Assembly (NCBI RefSeq): GCF_018449515.1
Contig: NZ_JAAVUQ010000058.1
Coordinates: 1-37,320 of the forward strand
DNA from: Caballeronia sp. dw_19
GTDB taxonomy: Bacteria > Pseudomonadota > Gammaproteobacteria > Burkholderiales > Burkholderiaceae
DNA length: 37,320 nucleotides
Reading direction: 5' to 3'
Shown: positions 8,284 through 17,511 of the stretch, piece by piece
Numbering within the stretch: position 1 is the first letter of the stretch
Layout: each line of letters starts with the position of its first letter
Notes under the pieces: generated by a model
What the model saw: the letters and a program-made list of their open reading frames with translations, nothing else
The model's database searches: none
What the model was told of the DNA's origin: nothing
Translations under genes and position numbers: made by a program

Positions 8284-9225
8284 TTAATCGTAGAGCACGG
8301 CGGCGATCTTGGGATCGTTGATATTGCTCTTGTCGTACCAGTAGAAGCCCGTGTCGACTTTCTTGGGCAGCGTCCCGCCCTTCAGCGCCTTCACAGCAGA
8401 GTCGACCACGCATTTGCCGATGCCGATAGGGTTCTGCGTAATCGCGCCATACATCAGGCCCGAATTGATGTCGTCCTTCTGCTCCTTGCCGGAGTCATAA
8501 CCGATCAGGATGAGCTTTTTGCCCGATTCCTTGACGCCGATCGCGGCACCCTCGGCCGAGCCTTCATTCGAACCGAAGATGCCCTTGAGATTGGGGTTGG
8601 CCTGGATCATCGTCTTGGCAATTTCCGCTGACTTCAGATGGTCGCCGCCGCCATACTGGACCGAGACGATCTTGATGTTCGGATGCTTTGCTTTCATCTC
8701 GTTCAGGAAGCCGTCGCGGCGATCAACGCCGGTGCGGCTGGTCTGGTCGTGCACGATCAGGCCGACCTCACCGGAATTGCCGACCGCCTCGGCCATCTTG
8801 TCGGCGGCGAGCGCGGCCGCGGCAAGGTTGTCCGTCGCGCAGGTCGTGAGCGGAATGTCGCTGTCGACGCCGGAGTCGAAGGCGATGACCGGTATCTTGG
8901 CGGCCTGCGCTCGCTTCAACAGTGGAATGGCCGCTTTGCTGTCAAGCGCGGCGATGCCGAGCGCCTGGGGCTTCTTGGCAAGCGCGGCCGAGAGCATGTC
9001 GATCTGTTTGTCGACCATGGCCTCGGTTTCCGGACCCTCGAAGGAAATCCTGACGTTCTGCGTCTTCGCCGACTGTTCCGCGCCGGCTTTGACGGCCTGC
9101 CAGAACTGGTGCTGGAAGCCTTTCGAAATGAGCGGGATGTAGGGTTCGTCCGCGCGCACAAGACTTGTGCCGCCAATGAGCGCGCCAACGCCGACCACGA
9201 CACCGATTACTTTTCTTTTCAACAT
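8284..9225 (-). CDS. Sugar ABC transporter periplasmic substrate-binding protein (RbsB-like)
   Basis: The 313-residue protein has a signal peptide ending near residue 26 (SLVRA/DEP) and a mature part of the periplasmic-binding-protein type 4 fold used for ribose, galactose and related sugars. Recognisable stretches include YIPLISKGFQHQFWQ near the mature N-terminus and GIFGSNEGSAEGAA, the second-lobe sugar-contact region. A strong AGGAGGA ribosome site precedes the start. It lies 98 bp after the permease gene and 95 bp before fucD, all on the minus strand. L-fucose or a similar sugar is the likely ligand because of fucD; this is inference from the neighbour. Confidence 0.93.
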   Translation of the reverse strand: MLKRKVIGVVVGVGALIGGTSLVRADEPYIPLISKGFQHQFWQAVKAGAEQSAKTQNVRISFEGPETEAMVDKQIDMLSAALAKKPQALGIAALDSKAAIPLLKRAQAAKIPVIAFDSGVDSDIPLTTCATDNLAAAALAADKMAEAVGNSGEVGLIVHDQTSRTGVDRRDGFLNEMKAKHPNIKIVSVQYGGGDHLKSAEIAKTMIQANPNLKGIFGSNEGSAEGAAIGVKESGKKLILIGYDSGKEQKDDINSGLMYGAITQNPIGIGKCVVDSAVKALKGGTLPKKVDTGFYWYDKSNINDPKIAAVLYD

Positions 9226-9323
9226 GGTGGTTCTCCTCCTAAGGTGGGCCGTTAACCTTCAGCCGTTTGGGGAGCCTTGGCGCTCCCTTTTCTTGATCTT
9301 GTCCCGTGCAGTGTCCGCTGTCG

Positions 9324-10349
9324 TCAGCTCTTCTTGCGCCGCAAAATATCGGCATAGACCGCGAGAATGATGATGAGACCTGTCACCACGATCTGCCATT
9401 CCTGGGCGACGGACAGGATGCGCAGGCCGTTGGTCAGCACGCTCATGATGAAGGCGCCGATGATCGTTCCCAGGATCGTGCCCGAGCCGCCACTGAGCGA
9501 GGTCCCGCCGATGACCACGGCCGCTATCGCTTCGAGTTCGTAACCTTGGCCGAGCGCCGGCTGGGCCGAATTCAGGCGCGAGGCTATAAGCAGTCCGGCG
9601 ATGCCGCAAATTGACCCGCTCAGGCCGTAAATGGCGATCTTCCATCTATCGACATTCACGCCGGAAAGGCGCACGGCTTCCTCGTTGCTGCCGAGCGCAA
9701 AGGTGTAGCGGCCAAGCGCCGTGCGATTCAGCGTGATCGAACTCACCACCGCCAGGAAGAACAGGATCAGGACCGCGTTCGGAACGGGCAGGCTCGGGAT
9801 TAAATCGCCGATGAGCGAATCCTGAGAGATCCGGTAGAAGTTTTCGGTGTCGGTGAAATAGATGGGCTTGTCGGCCGAGACGACGAGCGACAGCCCTTTC
9901 AGCAGCAGCATCATGCCCAGGGTGGCAATGAACGGCGGGATCTTCATCTTCGCCGTGAGGGTGCCCGAAACGGTCCCGCAGAGTGCGCCTGTGCCAATTG
10001 CAGCAACAACGCCGATCGACATCGGCAAATGCCAATAGGTCAGGAACACACCGCAAATAACGGCCGTGAAGGTCATCAACGTGCCGACGGACAAATCGAT
10101 GCCGCCGGTGATGATGACGAACGTGCAGGCGATTGCCAGAACGCCGTTGACCGCCGTCGCCTGCAGGATCCCGAGCATATTGTCCATCTGCATGAAGGCG
10201 GGCGAGGCGAAGCTGAAAAACGCCAGCAGCAGGACCAGGCTCCCGAAGGCGAGCAGCTTTTGCAGGGCGGTCGGCGAGAAGAGGCGGGCTCTCAGGCCGG
10301 ACACCCGTCCCTGATTACCTAGCGCCGAAGTATCCGATGGCAGTGTCAT
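9324..10349 (-). CDS. Sugar ABC transporter permease (RbsC-like)
   Basis: This 341-residue inner-membrane protein has many hydrophobic segments, beginning with a strong one at about 33-53. It shows the family landmarks TGGIDLSVG (about 81-89), PPFIATLGMM in the middle, and the C-terminal coupling region ELEAIAAVVIGGTSLSGG. It belongs to the branched-chain/ribose-type permease family (BPD_transp_2) and would form the homodimeric pore with the ATPase encoded just upstream. GAGGAGAGG lies before the ATG. The gap from the ATPase stop is 25 bp, so the two are co-transcribed. Confidence 0.94.
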   Translation of the reverse strand: MTLPSDTSALGNQGRVSGLRARLFSPTALQKLLAFGSLVLLLAFFSFASPAFMQMDNMLGILQATAVNGVLAIACTFVIITGGIDLSVGTLMTFTAVICGVFLTYWHLPMSIGVVAAIGTGALCGTVSGTLTAKMKIPPFIATLGMMLLLKGLSLVVSADKPIYFTDTENFYRISQDSLIGDLIPSLPVPNAVLILFFLAVVSSITLNRTALGRYTFALGSNEEAVRLSGVNVDRWKIAIYGLSGSICGIAGLLIASRLNSAQPALGQGYELEAIAAVVIGGTSLSGGSGTILGTIIGAFIMSVLTNGLRILSVAQEWQIVVTGLIIILAVYADILRRKKS

Positions 10350-10374
10350 GGAACGGACCTCTCCTCTAAGAGAC

Positions 10375-11886
<1,512 letters not shown>

Positions 11887-12310
11887 GGCGCGGATGGACC
11901 GACGGTTCCGCGACCGCCGCCGGCCTCATCGCGAGAAACGGGTCGAAAAAGCGCCGGGCCGGGCTGCGTTAGACGCGGCCGGGTATTGGGGCGGAAATCG
12001 TAGCGAGAAGCCAGACACATTGCTGGGCCCCCAAATCGATATGCCACGATTTTACGACGCCGGATGCCAGCGGCTCAATGGTAGGCATTCCCTAGTGTCG
12101 TGCGCAGAGGTATCTCGCGGATGAACACGAGCCAGACCTCGGCTGCAGCCAGCGAGACCCCACAGGAATACCGTCACGCTTGTTACTCCCAGCGTTCGAT
12201 TTCCGGTGCCAGACTATTTCACAGCCGCCAACGAGCAGTGAGCAGCGAATGGAGCCGCTCTTCAGTGACGAGGCGCGGGAATTTGTCCAAACCAGGAGAT
12301 TGCAAAAGCC
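11887..12310. other. Divergent promoter region between the sugar ABC operon and the DUF899 gene
   Basis: About 420 bases with no credible gene. It must hold the minus-strand promoter of the sugar operon and the plus-strand promoter of the DUF899 gene. One palindrome (12033-12052) is the only notable site. Small open frames on both strands look like chance frames in GC-rich DNA. Confidence 0.55.
12033..12052. promoter_or_regulatory. 20-bp dyad upstream of the sugar ABC operon, possible operator
   Basis: AAATCG (12033-12038) and CGATTT (12047-12052) are exact reverse complements separated by eight bases. The site lies about 150 bases upstream of the ABC ATPase start on the minus strand, where a repressor of sugar uptake could bind. 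No regulator gene is adjacent, so the protein that might use it is unknown. Confidence 0.35.
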
Positions 12311-13105
12311 ATGACATCATCATCCGAGAACGGACGGAAAGACGGACAGCCTGCCATGCACACACCGCCGGTCGTGTCGTCGCAAGCGTGGGAGGCGGCC
12401 CGCGAGCAACTGCTCGTGAAGGAAAAGGCCCACACCCGCGCCCGCGACGCACTGGCCGCAGAGCGCCGGCGCATGCCGTGGATGGCCGTGGAGACGGCGT
12501 ACGGGTTCGACGGGCCCGCTGGCAGGGTCAGCCTGCTCGACCTGTTCGACGGTCGACGTCAACTGATCGTCTACCGCGCCTTCTTCGAGCCGGGCGTGTT
12601 CGGCTGGCCCGAGTACGCCTGCCGGGGTTGCTCCATGGTGGCGGATCAGGTTGCCCACGTCGCTCACCTGAACGCCCGTGACACCACCCTCGTGTTCGTC
12701 TCTCGTGCTCCTCAGGCGGACATTGCGCGGCTGAAGGCGCGGATGGGCTGGGAGATGCCGTGGTTCACCCTCACGGACAGCTTCGATGCCGACTTCGGCG
12801 TGGACGAGTGGCACGGCACGAATGTGTTTTACCGCGATGGCGACCGCGTGTTCCGGACTTACTTCATCAACAGCCGCGGCGACGAGCAGATGGGAAGCAC
12901 CTGGAACTATCTCGACATCACGCCGCTTGGCCGTCAAGAGAGGTGGGAGGACTCGCCCGAGGGTTATCCTCAAACCCCGACCTACAAGTGGTGGAACTGG
13001 CATGACAGCTATGTCGCAGACGCAGCGCCCGACAAGAAGTGGGTCGAGGTGTCGGACGCCGGAGAGGCGGCGTTCCGGGACCCGCAGCCGGGCGCGAAGC
13101 CATGA
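12311..13105 (+). CDS. DUF899 family protein (thioredoxin-like fold)
   Basis: The 264-residue product matches the DUF899 family. It begins with a helical region WEAAREQLLVKEKAHTRARD (27-46), followed by RRMPWMAVE, then a thioredoxin-like core with LLDLFDGRRQLIVY and the family hallmark YACRGCSMVADQV. The CRGC pair would be the redox or binding site. The C-terminal half contains NVFYRDGDRVFRTY and a tryptophan-rich tail. Function is unknown in the family; redox or peroxiredoxin-like activity is only suggested by the fold. AGGAGA lies about 12 bases before the ATG; an internal ATG at 12356 is an alternative start. The gene stands alone. Confidence 0.9.
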   Translation: MTSSSENGRKDGQPAMHTPPVVSSQAWEAAREQLLVKEKAHTRARDALAAERRRMPWMAVETAYGFDGPAGRVSLLDLFDGRRQLIVYRAFFEPGVFGWPEYACRGCSMVADQVAHVAHLNARDTTLVFVSRAPQADIARLKARMGWEMPWFTLTDSFDADFGVDEWHGTNVFYRDGDRVFRTYFINSRGDEQMGSTWNYLDITPLGRQERWEDSPEGYPQTPTYKWWNWHDSYVADAAPDKKWVEVSDAGEAAFRDPQPGAKP

Positions 13106-13447
13106 TCGTTGGATCCGAAGGGCAGCAGTCAGTCAGAGGGGGGCGCGATCGGCCGTAGAGCGAAGCTCCTCCATGAAGAGCGGTCAGTCAAGGCCGACCT
13201 CGATCACACCAAGCTGAGCACACAGACGGTCGGTCCCGAACTCACCGCTTGCGCGCTGGCGTCATGCCGCTGGTATGGCCGCTCCTAGCGGCTGGTTTGG
13301 GGTGCCGTCGCCAATCAGGACGGTAGCGCATGCTTTTTGCTTAAGCGAAGGGGCAAAGGTACATATCGCAAGAGTGAGATGCAGGCTGGCTGGCGATAAG
13401 CCCGCCGCATGAGGGCAACTGCCCGGCCGACCAGCGGTGGAGGAGCT
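13106..13447. other. Intergenic region before the lipoprotein esterase gene
   Basis: About 340 bases with no credible gene on either strand. I saw no terminator after the DUF899 gene and no clear promoter hexamers. The region ends with a strong GGAGGAG ribosome site for the esterase. Confidence 0.5.
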
Positions 13448-14461
13448 ATGCAAGGAAGCAATGACAAGGTACGTGCTGCAATTCTTGCCGTGGCGATTTC
13501 ATTGCTTGCCTCATGCGGCGGAGGCGGAAGTGGTTCGAGTGGCGCGGCTGCTCCGGCGGGCGGCATTGATCTGCAAGTTGTTTCGTTCGGCGACAGTCTG
13601 TCGGACGTCGGGACCTACGCACCGATCGCCAGCGCGGCCGGCGGCGGGCGTTTCACGACCAATCCGGGGCAAGTGTGGACTCAGGATGTCGCGCAATACT
13701 ACGGGGACACGCTCACCGCTGCGTTTACGATCGACATCGCTCATGAGTTGAGTGCGCAAGGCGGCCTTGGCTATGCGGAAGGCGGCGCCACGGTGGCAAC
13801 GCCGGCAAACCTGTATGACTTTCTGACCAACGTGATCGGCAATATAGAAATGCCCGTCAACCAGCAGGTTTCGAGCTATTTGGCCACTCACGGCAGTTTC
13901 AACTCCAATCAACTGGTGCTGGTCTGGGCTGGGGCGAACGACGTGCTTCGCGCCGGGCCGCTGCCGGCCGCGGCGCCGACCGTGCAGACGGCGGCGACCA
14001 CCCTGGCTCAAGTTATCGGACAGATTGTTCAGGGAGGCGCCACTCATGTCGTAGTCGTCAATGTCCCGAATATCGGACTGACGCCGGACGGCATTACTTC
14101 GTCCGACGGCGGGGCAAACCTGACCCAGTTATCGCAACTATTCAACGATGACTTGAACGCTGCCTTGCAGGCCAATGGCCTGCAAGGCAAGGTGATCCAG
14201 ATCGATTCTTATACCTGGGCGGATCAGATCATTGCGAACTTTCAGGCGAACGGCTTCGCTGTGTCAAACACGAGTACCGCCTGCGACCCCGCGAAAACGC
14301 CCGATGACACGGCATTGCTGTGCTCGCCGGCGACCTATGTAACGCCCAATGCCGATCAGACGTACATGTTCGCCGACGAAATTCATCCGACGACGCATCT
14401 GCATGCACTGTTCGCCCAGTTCGTGGAGCAGCAGATCGCCGCGACCGGTCTGGGTCACTGA
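13448..14461 (+). CDS. GDSL/SGNH-family esterase or lipase, predicted lipoprotein
   Basis: I start the 337-residue protein at 13448 because GGAGGAG lies seven bases upstream, and because this start gives a clean lipoprotein signal: a hydrophobic stretch, then LLASC with the lipidated cysteine at 23, and a Gly/Ser linker. The catalytic GDSLSD is at 48-53 with Ser50 as nucleophile. GAND in the middle supplies the oxyanion-hole Asn, and DEIHPT near the end supplies Asp310 and His313. The enzyme should hydrolyse ester bonds of lipids or polysaccharide acyl groups while anchored in a membrane. It resembles the hydrolase part of GDSL lipases that lack an autotransporter barrel. Substrate unknown; no operon partner. 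Confidence 0.92.
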   Translation: MQGSNDKVRAAILAVAISLLASCGGGGSGSSGAAAPAGGIDLQVVSFGDSLSDVGTYAPIASAAGGGRFTTNPGQVWTQDVAQYYGDTLTAAFTIDIAHELSAQGGLGYAEGGATVATPANLYDFLTNVIGNIEMPVNQQVSSYLATHGSFNSNQLVLVWAGANDVLRAGPLPAAAPTVQTAATTLAQVIGQIVQGGATHVVVVNVPNIGLTPDGITSSDGGANLTQLSQLFNDDLNAALQANGLQGKVIQIDSYTWADQIIANFQANGFAVSNTSTACDPAKTPDDTALLCSPATYVTPNADQTYMFADEIHPTTHLHALFAQFVEQQIAATGLGH

Positions 14462-14781
14462 ACCTGTGAAATGATGACTCGATGACTCGCCAGCAGAATG
14501 GGCGGGTACCCGCATGTCCGGTCCGACCGCGTCTTGCTATTGCGTCGATCATGGGTACTCCTGCGCGCCGTGAGCATGACGAAGCTCGAAAATTTGCTCT
14601 CGCCGAAATCACGGCAAACCCCTTTCACTAAACCTCGAATCCGGCGGGACGTAACAGTCTTGTGCTGCGAAACAACATCCAACCGCACAGCGACTTCGTG
14701 TAGCGCTTCACTCGATCATTAATAAGTTCGCTGGAACGCTGTAGAGTCTGAGCTAATACTCGCTTTTGACCAGGTTGCATC
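14462..14781. other. Intergenic region before the TetR gene
   Basis: About 320 bases without a supported gene. The last part contains the candidate operator at 14750-14762, only 19 bases before the GTG start of the TetR gene. The rest shows no hairpin or RNA gene that I could support. Confidence 0.5.
14750..14762. promoter_or_regulatory. Candidate TetR operator upstream of the TetR gene
   Basis: GAGCTAATACTCG matches 10 of 13 positions of the perfect palindrome at 15631-15643 in front of the VOC gene. Its position just ahead of the TetR start would suit autorepression. The similarity is direct; the role is inferred. Confidence 0.4.
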
Positions 14782-15423
14782 GTGACGACAAACAGGCGTC
14801 AATCATTAAAGCCGCGAAAGATTCCGCAGCAATCCCGCGCCGAACAAACCGTTGCCGCGATTCTGGAGGCAGCGGCCCGTGTGCTCGAAACGAAGGGGAT
14901 GGACGGGATGAATACCAATCTCGTCGCGCAGCGCGCGGGTGTCGGCGTCGGCTCCCTGTATCAATACTTTCCCAACAAAGACGCGCTCATTGTTGCCCTT
15001 AGCAAGCGGGAAGGGGCCGTGTTCTTTGCAGAGGCTGCAGGCGCATTGAGCGAACCCACGGGGCAGGGGGCATTGAAGCACCTCATTACCGTTTCGGTCC
15101 GCCAGCAACTGCGTCGTCCCGCGCTTGCACGCGCGCTCGATTTCGAGGAAAACCGTCCCGTCATCGCCAATGAACTGGCGGCGTCGAAGGCTGCTTTTCA
15201 TGAAGTAATCCGGCAGATTCTGGTCCGCAAGGATATTCCGCCGCAGCCAAACATGGAGACCGCAACTGACGACCTCGTTGCCATCCTTCGCGCTATCGTA
15301 GATGCGGCGGGGGAGCGCGGTGAATCGGACCGACGAGATCTGGAAAGCCGTGTCAGCCGTGCTTTATTCGGATACCTGGGGATTGTGGATCGTCAGCCCG
15401 AAAAATCACGAACCCGGAAATAG
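14782..15423 (+). CDS. TetR/AcrR-family transcriptional regulator
   Basis: The 213-residue protein begins at GTG and has a TetR DNA-binding domain at about 20-66 (ILEAAARVLETKGMDGMNTN followed by LVAQRAGVGVGSLYQYFPNKDAL in the helix-turn-helix). A helical ligand-binding domain follows; the stretch LARALDFEENRPVIANELAASK resembles the C-terminal domain found in many proteobacterial TetR proteins. Only a weak AGG precedes the start. The gene is followed by a VOC-family gene in the same direction, and shared palindromic elements ahead of both genes suggest that the regulator controls itself and that neighbour. The inducer is unknown. Confidence 0.92.
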   Translation: MTTNRRQSLKPRKIPQQSRAEQTVAAILEAAARVLETKGMDGMNTNLVAQRAGVGVGSLYQYFPNKDALIVALSKREGAVFFAEAAGALSEPTGQGALKHLITVSVRQQLRRPALARALDFEENRPVIANELAASKAAFHEVIRQILVRKDIPPQPNMETATDDLVAILRAIVDAAGERGESDRRDLESRVSRALFGYLGIVDRQPEKSRTRK

Positions 15424-15749
15424 GCGCTTCCCGGGCCGCGAAAGGCTGTCTTCGCGAGTCATCTAATCACCATAGCGTGCATCCTGGTTCCGAGATAACG
15501 GGAGCTGCCTCGGTGACTTCTGAAATGCGAGCAATTATTCATATCGTTGCTGTGGCAGACGCGTAAAACGCCCGCCATTACTGGGCTGCGCGTCGCGGAA
15601 AGTGCGCTCTCCAATGCGAGTTTAAAAATCGAGTAATTACTCGCAAAATGGACATCGTGGAGCCGATCGCCGGATCGGCGCAACCGCATAGGATTGGGTC
15701 AGTGACCACTCGCTCCACGGCAAATTTCAACCTTTCTACGAGATCGATC
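15424..15749. other. Intergenic region between the TetR and VOC genes
   Basis: About 325 bases. The notable item is the perfect palindrome at 15630-15643. An in-frame ATG for the VOC protein exists at 15648, but the extra 34 residues do not look like VOC sequence, so this stretch is treated as leader DNA. No terminator for the TetR gene could be identified. Confidence 0.5.
15630..15643. promoter_or_regulatory. Perfect 14-bp palindrome, candidate TetR operator for the VOC gene
   Basis: CGAGTAATTACTCG is its own reverse complement over all 14 bases. It lies about 107 bases upstream of the VOC start and downstream of the TetR gene. A related sequence precedes the TetR gene itself (14750-14762). 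TetR dimers bind such short palindromes, so this is the best operator candidate for the neighbouring regulator. Confidence 0.5.
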
Positions 15750-16151
15750 ATGAATCTTCATAAAGAAGCAAAGCTGAACCACCTGAGCTTTCCCACCACC
15801 AACGTAGCCGAGACGGCTGCATTTTTCGAGAAATACCTCGGCTGCGAGATCGTCGCCGCTGGAGAGAGCTGTCTGCTCAAACGGAATGGCTTCGACATCG
15901 TTCTGGACCACGTAACGGAGGAAGTGCCGGTTTGGCCTAAAAACTTCCACTTCGGCCTGGAGGTCGACAGCCTGGATGACGTCCATACCCTCTATAAGGA
16001 ATTCCTGGACGGTGGCGTTCGCATGGAAACGGAGGTCTTCAACAACTCGCGTGGATCTCGGTTCTTTTGTCGCTCGCCTGGTGGCGTCCTGATCGAGGTC
16101 AACACTCGCGCAGATATGCACAAGCAGGAGCAATGGCAAAAGCTGTTTTAA
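15750..16151 (+). CDS. VOC-family (glyoxalase/bleomycin-resistance fold) protein
   Basis: The 133-residue protein shows paired beta-alpha-beta-beta-beta modules of the vicinal oxygen chelate fold. The N-terminal KLNHLSFPTTNVAETAAFFE places a possible metal ligand at His11. NFHFGLEV gives His67, and GGVLIEVN gives Glu116, the usual His/His/Glu set. The start at 15750 is chosen because homology begins there. Members isomerise, cleave or sequester small electrophiles and antibiotics; the substrate cannot be read from sequence. It follows a TetR gene that probably represses it through the palindrome at 15630-15643. Confidence 0.9.
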   Translation: MNLHKEAKLNHLSFPTTNVAETAAFFEKYLGCEIVAAGESCLLKRNGFDIVLDHVTEEVPVWPKNFHFGLEVDSLDDVHTLYKEFLDGGVRMETEVFNNSRGSRFFCRSPGGVLIEVNTRADMHKQEQWQKLF

Positions 16152-16260
16152 AAGGAGAGGCGGATAGCATCGGAAACATACGCCTCGGTCGAGTCACAGC
16201 GATTTTTGCGACCAATTTCCTCTGGTAAGCTGAGTGCCACGCCTTTCTACGAGGGTCGGA

Positions 16261-16650
16261 ATGCCACGCGCATCGATCATGATCCGGATTTTGTTCGCAC
16301 TATGCCTTCTTGCCGCAACCTTCAATCATGCGCGTGCCGTTCTCCAACATGGTTTGCTTTGGGATTATGGCTACGGAAACAAGATTGCCCTGACAAGCAA
16401 GATCTATTGGGATGTGCTGACTATTCTTGACCCACTCGCCGCGATCCTCTTGTTTGGCAAACCACGGGCGGGAATCTGGTTGACGGTCGCGATCATCGTG
16501 AGCGACGTTATACATAACACGTACTATGCCGCGATGAATGATCAATGGCTTGAGCCATTTTATCTGGCGCAAATCGGCTTCCTCGTGGTCGTGCTCGGTC
16601 TCGCACCGATAGCGGCACGGGCATTTCCCTCGTTGGCGAACGATGCCTGA
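16261..16650 (+). CDS. Small hypothetical inner-membrane protein
   Basis: The product is 129 residues from the ATG at 16261, which has a GAGG ribosome-like site seven bases before it; a GTG at 16234 or an ATG at 16279 are alternatives. It shows about four hydrophobic segments: near the N-terminus (IMIRILFALCLLAATF), around TILDPLAAILLFG, around IWLTVAIIVSDVI, and near the C-terminus (LAQIGFLVVVLGLAPIAA). I recognise no enzymatic motif and no named family. Its 3' end overlaps the decayed GNAT gene on the opposite strand by a few bases. It may be a lone membrane protein of unknown role. Confidence 0.75.
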   Translation: MPRASIMIRILFALCLLAATFNHARAVLQHGLLWDYGYGNKIALTSKIYWDVLTILDPLAAILLFGKPRAGIWLTVAIIVSDVIHNTYYAAMNDQWLEPFYLAQIGFLVVVLGLAPIAARAFPSLANDA

Positions 16651-16786
16651 ATACGTTCTCTCAAGAATCGCTCATGCGCCTCAGCGTCGTGCCACGATCC
16701 ATCGCCAGACATGCTTCGTAGTCCGCCATGGTGCGTGGGCGAATCAGCAGGCGATCGGTCTCGAACGTGGGTAGCGGATCGCTCAT
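16638..16786 (-). pseudogene. Truncated GNAT-family acetyltransferase
   Basis: From an ATG at 16786, the minus strand reads FETDRLLIRPRTMADYEACL, the unmistakable opening of RimJ/RimL-like GNAT N-acetyltransferases, and ends at a premature TGA (16663-16661). The next conserved segment, GSWHDAEAHERFLRERI, continues in another frame. The residues normally found between them (about nine, DPEVTRxI-like) are missing, so a small out-of-frame deletion is likely. The acetyl-CoA-binding half is absent because the membrane-protein gene runs in from the other side. The gene is broken and cannot encode an active enzyme. Confidence 0.75.
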
Positions 16787-16903
16787 CGGAACTGAAACGA
16801 AAACTAAAGAGGAGGGCGATGCATCGCGCTAACCCCGACATGTCCAATGCGAACGAAGGACTCGCCGGGGTTAAAAACTAAAAACCAAAAAACAAACCAA
16901 CCA

Positions 16904-17377
16904 TCACCCGCCCACCAACGACTTCCCTTGCGAAAGAATCTTGTCACAAACCTGCTTCGTAACCTGCTGCTTCAACCCACCCCCACTCAGATCAACCGAC
17001 TTCCCATCACCACTTTTCAAAAGGCCCGCCGCCCCTGCGGTATACCCACTATCCGACGACGCAGCCGACGTCCCGCCCAGCTTGCTCATCAGCGAGTCTT
17101 TAACCGACGACGCTCCATTCCCACTCAGATAGTTGTTCTTGATACAAAACTGCAGCACACCCGCAACATTGCTGGTACTACCCGATGTCAGCGATGACCC
17201 GGTCAACCCGCTGGTCATACCGCTCATGCTCCCCAGGCTGCTGAGCCCGCTGGACGATGACGCATCGGATCCGCCTCCCTTCAACAAATTGCCAAGCTGT
17301 GCATGAGCGGCTGAAATAGGTAACAACATTGCAATTGCAATGCCTGCAACGGTGCTGCGATACATGCGGACTTTCAT
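16904..17377 (-). CDS. DUF2501 family secreted protein (YjjA-like)
   Basis: The 157-residue product has a signal peptide ending at about residue 26 (PISAAHA/QLG), then a low-complexity Gly/Ser-rich stretch. The conserved DUF2501 core follows: NVAGVLQFCIKNNYLSG and, near the end, QVTKQVCDKILSQGKSLV, with two cysteines that could form a disulfide. I start at 17377 because AAGGAG lies just upstream and the signal peptide begins there. The family is periplasmic or exported and of unknown function (E. coli YjjA is the reference member). The gene stands alone, in the same direction as the imu genes further along but not clearly part of that operon. Confidence 0.9.
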   Translation of the reverse strand: MKVRMYRSTVAGIAIAMLLPISAAHAQLGNLLKGGGSDASSSSGLSSLGSMSGMTSGLTGSSLTSGSTSNVAGVLQFCIKNNYLSGNGASSVKDSLMSKLGGTSAASSDSGYTAGAAGLLKSGDGKSVDLSGGGLKQQVTKQVCDKILSQGKSLVGG

Positions 17378-17511
17378 ACTCAGACTCCTTCGGTGACTAA
17401 AACCAGCCTCTAATATAGTGCGTTTCAAGCAAGACGTTGAATAAGAACGCCCCCGGCTTGAGATAAAGCAATTTAGATGGAGTGCTGATGATAAAAGAAG
17501 ATCAGAAAAAA

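Noticed and set aside
6761..8287. Long plus-strand open frame opposite fucD
   Set aside because: fucD on the minus strand has all catalytic residues; the opposite frame is an antisense shadow common in GC-rich DNA.
6890..8413. Longer form of L-fuconate dehydratase starting at 8413
   Set aside because: The extra 75 residues overlap the binding-protein gene and are not enolase-like; the ATG at 8188 has a good ribosome site.
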